A stretch of DNA of 64,000 nucleotides from Mesorhizobium sp. YC-39. Lineage in GTDB: Bacteria > Pseudomonadota > Alphaproteobacteria > Rhizobiales > Rhizobiaceae. Location: NCBI RefSeq assembly GCF_025753795.1, contig NZ_JAOWPS010000002.1, positions 814,501 through 878,500 on the forward strand, in the 5' to 3' direction. The position numbers and the translations under genes were made by a program. Positions within the stretch are counted from its first letter, which is position 1; each line of letters begins with the position of its first letter. A model generated the notes under the pieces. The model saw only the letters and a list, made by a program, of their open reading frames with translations. It searched no databases and was not told where the DNA came from. Positions 36,022 through 44,171 of the stretch are shown piece by piece.

Positions 36022-36318
36022 ATGTCCCGCACCTGCGAACTCACTGCCAAGGCAGTCCAGACCGGCAATAATGTGAGCCACGCCAACAACAAGACCAAGC
36101 GCCGCTTCCTGCCGAACCTCGTCAATGTGACGCTGATCTCGGAGGCGCTGAACCAGAATGTGCGCCTGCGCATTTCGGCCAACGCGCTGCGTTCGGTCGA
36201 GCATCGCGGCGGCCTCGACGCATTCCTGGCCAAGGCCGACGCCAAGGAGCTGTCGCAGCGCGCCCGCCTGCTGAAGAAGCAGATCGCCAAGAAGCTGGCC
36301 GAACAGCCGGCAGCCTAA
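36022..36318 (+). CDS. rpmB: 50S ribosomal protein L28
   Basis: A 98-aa basic protein with the L28 start [28 protein letters not shown], extended at the C-terminus by [17 protein letters not shown] as in alphaproteobacteria. ATG at 36022 gives the expected start. No gene is visible in the 256-bp gap to the DUF3108 gene. Confidence 0.97.
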   Translation: MSRTCELTAKAVQTGNNVSHANNKTKRRFLPNLVNVTLISEALNQNVRLRISANALRSVEHRGGLDAFLAKADAKELSQRARLLKKQIAKKLAEQPAA

Positions 36319-36352
36319 GCATTTCTTCGGGCGACCGCCTCTAAAACAACAA

Positions 36353-36415
36353 GGGACCGCTATCCGGCTTTCGGGTAGCGCTCCGCTGGTTCCATTACCC
36401 AGGATAAAAAAATGA
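36353..36415 (+). ncRNA. preQ1-I riboswitch candidate with competing upstream hairpin
   Basis: The 3' part (36386-36414) is CTGG, a 9-nt loop TTCCATTAC, then CCAG, GAT and an A-run joined to the ATG of the transporter gene. P1 is CTGG/CCAG; loop CATT (36393-36396) can pair with AATG (36411-36414), the start codon, forming an H-type pseudoknot. GGTTC, ACCC and the A-rich tail match the preQ1-I consensus. Upstream GGGAC (36353-36357) can pair with GTTCC (36389-36393) and CGCTATCC (36358-36365) with GGGTAGCG (36373-36380), which excludes P1 and P2 and would free the start codon. Confidence 0.68.
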
Positions 36416-37077
36416 CTTCCTTCTCGCGATACCTGCCCTTTGTGGCCGCCATGGCGCTTGTCGTCGTGGCGTCGAACATCCTCGTGCAGTTCCCGATGCA
36501 GGGTGCGATCGGCGACCTGTCGCTGGGCGACATTCTGACCTGGGGCGCCTTCACCTACCCCTTCTCCTTCCTGGTCACCGACCTTGCCAACCGCCGCTAT
36601 GGTCCGGCCGTGGCGCGCAGGATCGTCTTTGTCGGCTTCATGACGGCGGTGGTCTGTTCGATCCTTGTGCCGCCCTTCCTGTTCCGCCACGAGACGGCCG
36701 CCGACCGGCTGGTGCGCATCGCGGCGGCTTCGGGGGCAGCGTTCCTGACCGCGCAACTGCTCGACGTCACCGTGTTCAACCGGCTGCGCCGGCAGAGCTG
36801 GTGGCGCGCGCCGATCGTCGGCACGCTGGTCGGCTCGGTGTTCGACACGCTGGTGTTCTTCACCGTCGCCTTTTCGGCGGCCTTCGCTTTCGCCGGCCCG
36901 AGCGATGGCTTCGCGCTGGAGGCGGCGCCCCTGATGGGCGTGCTGCCGATCGAAACCATGCGCTGGGTATCGTGGGCGCTCGGCGATCTCAGCGTGAAAC
37001 TGATCATCGCCGTGGTCGCGCTGATCCCCTACCGGCTACTTGCCGCCCGCTGGAGCCAGCCGGCGCTGGCTGTCTAG
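36412..37077 (+). CDS. queuosine precursor transporter (YhhQ/VUT family)
   Basis: A 221-aa inner-membrane protein with six hydrophobic segments and the family core GAFTYPFSFLVTDLANRRYG. YhhQ proteins take up 7-cyano-/7-aminomethyl-7-deazaguanine for tRNA queuosine; in E. coli this is established. The preQ1-like leader in front of it fits this role. A weak ribosome site AGGA lies 7 nt before the ATG and overlaps the putative P1 of the leader. Confidence 0.85.
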   Translation: MTSFSRYLPFVAAMALVVVASNILVQFPMQGAIGDLSLGDILTWGAFTYPFSFLVTDLANRRYGPAVARRIVFVGFMTAVVCSILVPPFLFRHETAADRLVRIAAASGAAFLTAQLLDVTVFNRLRRQSWWRAPIVGTLVGSVFDTLVFFTVAFSAAFAFAGPSDGFALEAAPLMGVLPIETMRWVSWALGDLSVKLIIAVVALIPYRLLAARWSQPALAV

Positions 37078-37145
37078 AGCATGATCCCGAAAAGTGGCAC
37101 CCGGTTTTTCGGACAAGATCATGCTCAAGGGTAGAGCATGATCCC
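37077..37145. repeat. palindromic repeat spanning the stop and next start
   Basis: GAGCATGATC (37077-37086) and GATCATGCTC (37117-37126) form a palindrome. TAGAGCATGATCCC also recurs at 37075-37088 and 37132-37145. The first copy carries the TAG stop of the transporter gene and the second the ATG of the downstream gene. Confidence 0.8.
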
Positions 37146-37827
37146 CTGGGTCCAGCTCGACGCAGCAAAAACGCCGGATGGCGGACAGGAACTGCGCCTG
37201 AAGCGGCGCGGCACCGAATTCTCGATCATGCTCGGCGCCAACGAGCTGATGAGCAGCCGCCTCAGCGGCTCCGAGGCGGCGTTGGCCAGACTGTCCTGCG
37301 AAAGGATTGCCGGCCGCAGGCAACCCAGAATCCTGATCGGCGGGCTCGGCATGGGTTTCACGCTGCGCGCCGCCCTTGCTGAGCTTGGCGCCGATGCAGG
37401 CGTCGTTGTTGCGGAACTGGTGCCAGCTGTGGTCGCCTGGGCGCGCGGCCCAATGGCCGAGGTGTTTGGCGGTTGCCTCGACGATCCTCGTGTCAGCATT
37501 CGCGAGGCGGATGTCGGGCAGCTCATACGATTGGAGAGATCCACCTGGGACGCCATTCTGCTCGACGTCGACAATGGCCCGGAAGGGATCGTCTACAAAG
37601 CCAATGATGCTCTCTACGGCGCGGCCGGCCTCGGTGCCGCCCGTGCCGCGCTCAAGCCTGGCGGCGTGCTGGCTGTGTGGTCACAAGGACCGGACTCAGG
37701 CTTCACGCGCCGGCTCAAGCAGGCAGGCTTCGCCGTCGAGGAGATCAAGACCCGCGCCAACGGCAAGCGTGGCGCACGCCACGTCATCTGGCTGGCGACC
37801 AACGGGCCAAAGCCTGCGGCAGGATGA
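37138..37827 (+). CDS. spermidine-synthase-like methyltransferase-fold protein
   Basis: A 229-aa Rossmann-fold protein with ILIGGLGMGFTLRAAL (motif I) and DAILLDVDNGPEG, related to polyamine aminopropyltransferases. It lacks the usual N-terminal spermidine synthase tetramer domain, so the activity is uncertain. The start ATG at 37138 lies within a repeated element, leaving doubt; an alternative is a later Met such as the one at about residue 31. Confidence 0.7.
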   Translation: MIPWVQLDAAKTPDGGQELRLKRRGTEFSIMLGANELMSSRLSGSEAALARLSCERIAGRRQPRILIGGLGMGFTLRAALAELGADAGVVVAELVPAVVAWARGPMAEVFGGCLDDPRVSIREADVGQLIRLERSTWDAILLDVDNGPEGIVYKANDALYGAAGLGAARAALKPGGVLAVWSQGPDSGFTRRLKQAGFAVEEIKTRANGKRGARHVIWLATNGPKPAAG

Positions 37828-37837
37828 GAGCCGCCCC

Positions 37838-38869
37838 TCAATCCTCGTGCAGGATGAATTCCAGATAGAGGTTGCGCTGCAGGATCGAGTGGTTGTCGTC
37901 AGAGATCAGCGACACCATCAGCGCACCGTCGTCGCGGGTCCAGATGTCGAGCCCCTCCATATTGTCGATCTGGTAGCTCATGTCGGCCTCCATCAGCACC
38001 GGCCCATCTGCAACGGCGCCCTTCTCGACGCTTTCGCCGTAGATGCGCCTCAGCCTCATCTTCAGGCCGCCGGCCATGGTAAAGCTGCGCTCCAAAAGCA
38101 AAAGGTCGCCATTGGGCAGGAAGGCGCCGTCGGTGATGTCGAAATCGCCATTGCGCTTGACGGTGAAGACGCCCTTTCTCGGCCCTTCGATGATGGCGGC
38201 AAAGATATTGCCCGCCTTGTCGAGGCTCTTTTCCGACACCACGACCAGTCCGCCCTCGTGCTGCCCGTTGGGATTGGCGCGGGTGACGGTCTCGAAGCCG
38301 CGATTGCGACGCAGCTCCCAGGCCGGAATCAGGAAGTCCAATTGCTTGAACGGCGCCTTCATATCGTCCGGATCGATGTTAAACTGGGAAACGCGGTGGT
38401 CACGCTCGAAGCCGACGGTGGCGATGTCGTCCTTGACCGCGAGGCCTTCGGAGTCGACCTCCGCTTTCTCGTCGACCGGCTGGCCCGATGCGTCGACCAT
38501 CTGCTGCATATGGAAATTCTTGACGCCCAAAGGACGCTTGTCGGCACCATGGGTAACCGTGCCGAAGAACCAGAACCCTGTGTCGGCAACGCCGATGAAG
38601 TCGCTGCCAGGCTTCAGGAAGCGGAAGGCCGACAGCGCGCCGAAATCGCGCGACGGCGAGGTCATTTCCAGTCCGCCAACGAATTCGAACGGCCCGAACC
38701 TTTTCTCCGCGCGGCCAATGTGGAACGCACTGATCTGTCGGGCGGAAATTTCGATCGGCTCAACCGGTTCTGGGCCGGCGGCAATGGCCGGCGGCAAGGC
38801 AATGCCGGCAACAAACAACGCTATGGCGGCGTAAAGCGTCTGCCGAAAGCCGCCCCGCGAAAGGATCAT
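37838..38869 (-). CDS. phytase-like (esterase-like activity of phytase) exported protein
   Basis: A 343-aa secreted protein with a signal peptide (1-31, [20 protein letters not shown]) and a beta-propeller-like phytase-like domain (PF13449 type): [24 protein letters not shown] and [16 protein letters not shown]. The family includes alphaproteobacterial proteins with no demonstrated phytase activity. Its start overlaps the cobT stop by 4 nt (ATGA), so it may be cotranslated with cobT. Confidence 0.75.
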   Translation of the reverse strand: MILSRGGFRQTLYAAIALFVAGIALPPAIAAGPEPVEPIEISARQISAFHIGRAEKRFGPFEFVGGLEMTSPSRDFGALSAFRFLKPGSDFIGVADTGFWFFGTVTHGADKRPLGVKNFHMQQMVDASGQPVDEKAEVDSEGLAVKDDIATVGFERDHRVSQFNIDPDDMKAPFKQLDFLIPAWELRRNRGFETVTRANPNGQHEGGLVVVSEKSLDKAGNIFAAIIEGPRKGVFTVKRNGDFDITDGAFLPNGDLLLLERSFTMAGGLKMRLRRIYGESVEKGAVADGPVLMEADMSYQIDNMEGLDIWTRDDGALMVSLISDDNHSILQRNLYLEFILHED

Positions 38870-40764
38870 CCGGCGCGCCGCGTACCGCCGCGCCGCGTCT
38901 CGCGCGCGCTTTCCTCGCCAAACAGCGACGCCAGCTGCTCGGTCATGGCGCCTGCCAGTTCCTCGGCATCGACGATGGTGACGGCGCGCCTGTAGTAGCG
39001 GGTGACGTCATGACCGATGCCGATGGCGAGCAGCTCGACCGGCGAGCGCGTCTCGATCAGTTCGATGACGGCGCGCAGATGTCGTTCGAGGTAATTGCCC
39101 GGATTGACCGACAGCGTCGAATCGTCGACCGGCGCGCCGTCCGAGATCATCATCAGGATCTTGCGCTGCTCCGGCCGCGCGATCAGGCGGTTGTGCGCCC
39201 ACAGCAGCGCCTCGCCGTCGATGTTTTCCTTGAGCAGGCCCTCGCGCATCATCAGGCCGAGATTGCGGCGCGCCCGCCGCCACGGATGGTCGGCGGATTT
39301 GTAGATGATATGGCGCAGATCGTTGAGCCGCCCGGGGTTCGGCGGCTTGCCTTCCTTCAGCCATTTCTCGCGCGCTTGCCCGCCCTTCCAGGCCCGGGTG
39401 GTGAAGCCGAGAATTTCGACCGAGACGCCGCAGCGTTCCAGCGTGCGCGCCAGAATGTCGGCGCAAGTGGCCGCGACCGTGATCGGCCGGCCGCGCATCG
39501 AGCCCGAATTGTCGAGCACCAGCGTCACCACCGTGTCGCGGAACTTGGTGTCGCGCTCCTGCTTGAAGGACAGCGGCTGCATCGGGTCGATGACGATGCG
39601 CACCAGCCGCGCCGGATCGAGATAGCCCTCTTCGAGGTCGAAATCCCAGGAACGGTTCTGCTGCGCCATCAGGCGGCGCTGCAGCCGGTTCGCCAGCCGG
39701 CCGACAACGCCGGAAAGGTTGGCAAGCTGCTTGTCGAGGAAGGCGCGCAGGCGATCCAGCTCTTCTTCCTCGCACAATTCCTCCGCACCCACGGTCCCGT
39801 CGAAGGTGTTTGTGAAGATCTTGTAGTCGATCTCCTTCGACAGATTGGTGAAGGGATTGTCGTTGCGGCGCGCCTCGCCGGGCGTTTCGGCGTCCGCATC
39901 GTCATCGTCGGAGAGGTCGTCGGCGGTGGCGTCGGACGCCTCGGTCTCGGCTGACTGCTCGTCCTCGGACGACGCCTCGGTATCGTCGGACTGCGACTGC
40001 TCGGAGCCAGAATCGTCCTCGCCGCCCTCCTCGCTCTGCTCCTCGCCTTGCGGCTGGTTATCGTCATTGTCTTCCGAGTCTTCCGTCTCCTGGTCATCGC
40101 CGAGTTCCTCGGCCATTTCCATGGAGGCGAGCATGTCGCGCACGACGCGGGCGAAAGCCTGCTGATCGTCGAGCTTGGCCGAGAGACCGTCGAGATCGGC
40201 GCTCGCCTTCTCCTCGACCCAGGGGCGCCAGAGGTCGACCAGCCGCTCGCCGCTCTTCGGCACAGTGCGGCCGGTCAGCTTTTCGCGCACCATCAGCGCC
40301 AGCGCTTCCTCGATCGGCGCGTCGGCCTTGTCCTTGACGTCGGTGAGGTTAGCCTTGGCGTATTTGTCCTCGAGCATCGAGCCGATATTGTCGGCCACAC
40401 CCTGCATGGCGCGGCTGCCGATCGCCTCGACGCGAGCCTGCTCGACCGCATCGTAGATGGCGCGGGCCTGTTTGCCTTCGGGCGCCAGCCTGTTGTGGAT
40501 GCGCGCATCGTGGCAGGCGCGCTTCAGCGCCATGGAATCGCCGAGTCCGCGGGTGATGGCGATGTCAGCCTTGGAGGCCTTCTTCGGCAATTCGGGCAGG
40601 CGGGCGCGGCTGCCTGCAAGCGCCGGCCGGTCCTTGGCGAAACCGACTTCGAGTTCCTTGTCGCCGGCAATCGCACGCATGCACACGGTGACGGCGCGTT
40701 TGAAGCTGTCGGCTTCAGACCCCGTCTTCGACTTGTTGCGCGTATTGTCGCCCGGACCCGCCAT
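38866..40764 (-). CDS. cobT: cobaltochelatase subunit CobT
   Basis: A 632-aa subunit of the aerobic cobalt chelatase that inserts Co2+ into hydrogenobyrinic acid diamide in B12 synthesis. An N-terminal conserved domain is followed by an acidic stretch (about 220-300, repeats of Glu/Asp/Ser), and a C-terminal VWA domain with [13 protein letters not shown] near 430. It lies 11 nt after cobS, its AAA+ partner. ATG at 40764 was chosen. Confidence 0.94.
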   Translation of the reverse strand: MAGPGDNTRNKSKTGSEADSFKRAVTVCMRAIAGDKELEVGFAKDRPALAGSRARLPELPKKASKADIAITRGLGDSMALKRACHDARIHNRLAPEGKQARAIYDAVEQARVEAIGSRAMQGVADNIGSMLEDKYAKANLTDVKDKADAPIEEALALMVREKLTGRTVPKSGERLVDLWRPWVEEKASADLDGLSAKLDDQQAFARVVRDMLASMEMAEELGDDQETEDSEDNDDNQPQGEEQSEEGGEDDSGSEQSQSDDTEASSEDEQSAETEASDATADDLSDDDDADAETPGEARRNDNPFTNLSKEIDYKIFTNTFDGTVGAEELCEEEELDRLRAFLDKQLANLSGVVGRLANRLQRRLMAQQNRSWDFDLEEGYLDPARLVRIVIDPMQPLSFKQERDTKFRDTVVTLVLDNSGSMRGRPITVAATCADILARTLERCGVSVEILGFTTRAWKGGQAREKWLKEGKPPNPGRLNDLRHIIYKSADHPWRRARRNLGLMMREGLLKENIDGEALLWAHNRLIARPEQRKILMMISDGAPVDDSTLSVNPGNYLERHLRAVIELIETRSPVELLAIGIGHDVTRYYRRAVTIVDAEELAGAMTEQLASLFGEESARETRRGGTRRAG

Positions 40765-40775
40765 CGAGACTCTGC

Positions 40776-41762
40776 TTAGCCCAGCACCACATTGGCGGCT
40801 GATTCCGGCAGATCCTCGCCGAAGGCGCGCTGGTAGAACTCGGCGACCACCGACCGTTCCAGCTCGTCGCATTTGTTGAGGAAGGTCAGCCGGAACGCCA
40901 TGCCGATATTGCCGAAGATCTCGGCATTCTCGGCCCAGGTGATGACCGTGCGCGGGCTCATCACCGTCGACAGATCGCCATTGATGAAGGCCGAGCGCGT
41001 CATGTCGGCGACGCGCACCATCTTGTTGACAATGTCCTTGCCCTTGCCGTCGCGGTAGTGCTTGGCCTTGGCCAGCACGATGTTAACCTCATTGTCGTGC
41101 GGCAGATAGTTCAGCGTGGTGACGATCGACCAGCGGTCCATCTGCGCCTGGTTGATCTGCTGGGTGCCGTGATAGAGGCCGGTGGTGTCGCCCAGACCGA
41201 CCGTGTTGGCGGTGGAAAACAGCCGGAAGGCCGGGTGCGGGCGGATGACCCGGCTCTGGTCGAGCAGCGTCAGCCGGCCTGACGATTCCAGCACGCGCTG
41301 GATGACGAACATCACATCCGGGCGTCCGGCGTCATACTCGTCGAAGCAGAGCGCGACATTGTGCTGATAGGCCCAGGGCAGGATGCCGTCGCGGAATTCG
41401 GTGATCTGCAGCCCGTCCTTGACGACGATCGCGTCCTTGCCGACGAGGTCGATGCGGCTGACATGGCTGTCGAGATTGACGCGCACGCAGGGCCAGTTGA
41501 GGCGGGCGGCGACCTGTTCGATATGGGTCGACTTGCCGGTGCCGTGATAGCCCGACACCATGACGCGGCGGTTGTAGGCGAAGCCGGCGAGGATCGCCAT
41601 CGTCGTGTTCTTGTCGAACAGATAGTCTGGATCGATGTCGGGCACATGCTCTGATGTCACCGAATAGGCCGGCACCACCATCTTGGACTCGAAGCCGAAT
41701 TTCTCCTTCACCGACACCGTGGTGTCGGGCAGGTTGGCGATGTCGCGATCGACCTTGTTCAT
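40776..41762 (-). CDS. cobS: cobaltochelatase subunit CobS
   Basis: A 328-aa MoxR-like AAA+ ATPase that with CobT and CobN inserts cobalt into the corrin ring. Walker A GYHGTGKS is at 71-78 and Walker [10 protein letters not shown] near 137-145; the arginine finger region is in the C-terminal half. ATG at 41762 is the family-typical start; the open frame continues upstream without homology. Confidence 0.94.
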   Translation of the reverse strand: MNKVDRDIANLPDTTVSVKEKFGFESKMVVPAYSVTSEHVPDIDPDYLFDKNTTMAILAGFAYNRRVMVSGYHGTGKSTHIEQVAARLNWPCVRVNLDSHVSRIDLVGKDAIVVKDGLQITEFRDGILPWAYQHNVALCFDEYDAGRPDVMFVIQRVLESSGRLTLLDQSRVIRPHPAFRLFSTANTVGLGDTTGLYHGTQQINQAQMDRWSIVTTLNYLPHDNEVNIVLAKAKHYRDGKGKDIVNKMVRVADMTRSAFINGDLSTVMSPRTVITWAENAEIFGNIGMAFRLTFLNKCDELERSVVAEFYQRAFGEDLPESAANVVLG

Positions 41763-41837
41763 CTTTATCAACGTCTCCACGGGCGAAAGGCCTGATTTCG
41801 CCGGCAATCTATTTTGTCCGGGGGCGGTCTTAGAGCC

Positions 41838-41864
41838 TTTTCCAACCTTATGAAAGTTGGAAAA
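41838..41864. repeat. hairpin repeat between cobS and the J-domain gene
   Basis: TTTTCCAAC (41838-41846) pairs with GTTGGAAAA (41856-41864) around a 9-nt loop. It is a rhizobial-type intergenic palindrome and lies in the cobS leader. Confidence 0.65.
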
Positions 41865-41885
41865 CGACACAAACCGTAAGGTAGC

Positions 41886-42515
41886 TCAGCACAATCCTGC
41901 CTGCTTGAGCACGCGATAGGCCTGGAGCACATCGCGGAACCGGTCTTCCGAACCTCTGTCGCCGCCATTCGCATCCGGATGGTGACGCTTCACCAGTTCC
42001 TTATAGCGCGCCTTGATATCCTTGCCAGTCGCCTTTGTATCAAGGCCAAGCGTTTCCAGTGCCTTGGCCTCAAGCGGCTTGGCCTTGCGCTCGCGCGCCT
42101 CGCGCGGGTCCTTCGGGCCTTTGAACAGGTCGAACGGATCGCGCATGCGGTTGTAATAGCCGGCGCGGCCGGAGCGTTGCTGCGCGAAGTCGGGCGAAGA
42201 GCGCGTCGAGGCGCCGGCGATGCCCATCTTCCATGTCGGCCGGTGGCCGGTCATCGCTTCCTTCTGAAAACGGGCGACCTCGCTGTCCGGCACACCGGAG
42301 AAATAATTGAAACCCTTGTTGTACTCGCGCACATGGTCGAAGCAGAACTGGAAATACTCGCCCTCTTTCATGCGTCCGACCGGCGCGCGATGGGTGCCGG
42401 CCTCCTTGCAGCCATCCCACTGGCAGATCGGAGAGCGCGACTTCAGCTCCGCGTCCTTCTCCGGCCGGATACGAAGCTTCTCGAAATATTTGGGGTACGG
42501 TTTCATCTCACCCAT
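41886..42515 (-). CDS. J-domain protein (DnaJ-like)
   Basis: A 209-aa protein with a C-terminal J domain (about 150-209) containing the HPD motif in LVKRHHPDANGGD. The N-terminal part has an unusual Cys/His content (SPICQWDGCKEAGTHRA and FCFDHVREYN), which could be a zinc-binding unit. It acts presumably as a co-chaperone of DnaK. It precedes cobS on the same strand and is divergent from bolA. Confidence 0.83.
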   Translation of the reverse strand: MGEMKPYPKYFEKLRIRPEKDAELKSRSPICQWDGCKEAGTHRAPVGRMKEGEYFQFCFDHVREYNKGFNYFSGVPDSEVARFQKEAMTGHRPTWKMGIAGASTRSSPDFAQQRSGRAGYYNRMRDPFDLFKGPKDPREARERKAKPLEAKALETLGLDTKATGKDIKARYKELVKRHHPDANGGDRGSEDRFRDVLQAYRVLKQAGLC

Positions 42516-42610
42516 TTATGGGCTGTTCGCTAGTGCGAAACAAGAATTGACATTTTCGCGTTGATCGCCCTAACCGCTGAATCGCGGCATAAAGCGGGCG
42601 ATTGGCGTAT

Positions 42611-42653
42611 TTTGTCGCGGCGACGGCATTGCCCGTCCTTCGGACGCGACAAA
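42611..42653. promoter_or_regulatory. structured palindrome in the bolA/J-domain divergent gap
   Basis: TTTGTCGCG (42611-42619) and CGCGACAAA (42645-42653) form a 9-bp stem; GTCCTTCGGAC makes an inner hairpin within it. It is in the 191-bp gap of two divergent genes and could be a regulator site or an mRNA leader structure. Confidence 0.4.
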
Positions 42654-42706
42654 GGGCACCGATTTTCGGGAGCAACTGCCGCTAGATGTGGTGAAGGGAA
42701 GTGCGA

Positions 42707-43009
42707 ATGTCCATACAGGCAACGATGGAAGACAAGCTGAAAAAGGCTTTTTTGCCGGAACGGCTCGTCATCATCAACGAAAGCCATCTCCATGCCGGTC
42801 ACCACCACCATGGCTCCGACCATCACGGCGCCTATGACGGCACCGGCGAGACGCATTTCCGCGTCCGCATCGTCTCTTCGGCCTTTGCCGGCATGAGCCG
42901 CATCGCCCGTCACCGTGCCGTCAACGAATTGCTGGCCGAGGAGTTGAAGGCCGGCGTACACGCGCTGGCGATCGAACCGGCGGCACCGGATGAAAAGACC
43001 AGGTGGTAG
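42707..43009 (+). CDS. bolA: BolA family protein
   Basis: A 100-aa protein with the BolA core LVIINESHLHAGHHHHG...GETHFRVRIVSSAFAGMSRIARHRAVNELL (KH-like fold). BolA partners with monothiol glutaredoxins in iron-sulfur regulation. Here the His-rich loop HAGHHHHGSDHH is longer than usual. ATG at 42707 has AAGGGAA 6 nt upstream; the GTG at 42701 is an alternative. Confidence 0.87.
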   Translation: MSIQATMEDKLKKAFLPERLVIINESHLHAGHHHHGSDHHGAYDGTGETHFRVRIVSSAFAGMSRIARHRAVNELLAEELKAGVHALAIEPAAPDEKTRW

Positions 43010-43012
43010 GCG

Positions 43013-43819
43013 TCAGCCGACCGCCGCATTCAGGAAAATCATCACCGCTGCGGTCAAGGCGTCGCCCTCCTCGCCGAAATCACGATTGATCGACATGTGT
43101 GAATAGGCGCTACCGTCGAACAGCGTGACTTCGGTCCCGGAGGCGCGCAAACGCTCGGCAAAGGCCTTCGAATCCGGCCTCCGCCCCTGCGCACGCGAAT
43201 AGGCGACAAAGGTCGGCGGATGTTTTCGGCCCTCGACATACGCGGCCGGCGATAGCGTGCGCCATTGCGCCGGATCGGGAAATGCCCGGGCATAGGTCCG
43301 CGTCATGCCGCCACTCCTGGCCAGCGCCTCCAGATCATAGGCCCTGGTATCGTCAAGGACGAGCGCCGCGACACCGGGCAGGCCGCCGCGCAGGCCGGTC
43401 AACGCCGCCAGATGGCAGCCGGCCGAGTGGCCCATGACGGCGATGCGATCGGGGTCGCCGCCATAGCCGGCGATGTTGGCGCGCACATAGGCGTAGGCCT
43501 TCTCGACATCATCCGCCTGGGTCGCGACATCGGCCTGCGGCAGCATGCGGTAGTCGATCGAGACGAACACGAAACCGTTGGCGAGCAGGAAGCCTGGCTT
43601 GGCGTCCACCTGGCTGCGGTTGCCGATCCGCCAGGCGCCGCCATGGATGAAGAGCACGACGGGGCGGTTATGGGCGTTGTCGGGCGCATAGATGTCGAGC
43701 TTGGCCGGTCCGTAATCGACGGTGTGCGGCGCCGGCTGGCGCAGGCGCCAGGCGGCAAAGGCATCCGCCGGCAGCATCGCCGCCATGGATGCCAGGATGA
43801 GGCTGCGTCGATCAATCAT
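43013..43819 (-). CDS. exported alpha/beta hydrolase
   Basis: A 268-aa esterase-like protein with a signal sequence (residues 1-22, IDRRSLILASMAAMLPADAFA). The oxyanion HGGAW is near 61 and the nucleophile GHSAGCHLA near 130; the catalytic Asp/His lie in the C-terminal half. This group includes carboxylesterases such as BD-FAE-type enzymes. It converges on bolA with 3 nt between stops. Confidence 0.8.
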   Translation of the reverse strand: MIDRRSLILASMAAMLPADAFAAWRLRQPAPHTVDYGPAKLDIYAPDNAHNRPVVLFIHGGAWRIGNRSQVDAKPGFLLANGFVFVSIDYRMLPQADVATQADDVEKAYAYVRANIAGYGGDPDRIAVMGHSAGCHLAALTGLRGGLPGVAALVLDDTRAYDLEALARSGGMTRTYARAFPDPAQWRTLSPAAYVEGRKHPPTFVAYSRAQGRRPDSKAFAERLRASGTEVTLFDGSAYSHMSINRDFGEEGDALTAAVMIFLNAAVG

Positions 43820-44094
43820 CACCACCTCCGACTGCTTCGCGGCAAAGTGCACAAGCGCGCCACGGGCGTCCAGTTAAGGATCGGTAATGGCCCGGCCGGG
43901 ATAAGATCGATCGAGGCGACGTCCGGGCATTCGTCCTGCCTCTGTATTCCCGACAACGAGATTCGGATTGCGATCCGCCCTTGAAGCTCCGCTTGCAATC
44001 ACCACGTAATCTCTAAGGTGGGCATTGCGACCACGTCGGGTGCCTTCCCTGAGAGCGATGCCGAATTTTGCGTGCGTTTCTCCTCGATATGAAG

Positions 44095-44120
44095 GGAACC
44101 ACAATGCTTTTCCGGCAGTT
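44095..44120 (+). promoter_or_regulatory. EcfG-type (general stress) promoter of prkA
   Basis: GGAAC at 44095-44099 is followed after 17 nt by AGTT (44117-44120), that is GGAAC-N19-TT. This fits the alphaproteobacterial EcfG/RpoE2 consensus and places the start about 45 bp before prkA. The rest of the gap 43820-44171 holds no gene. Confidence 0.55.
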
Positions 44121-44171
44121 GGATGTATCATGAGCCGACTCACCCAGAAGGGGCTCTGAGGGCGAAATATC

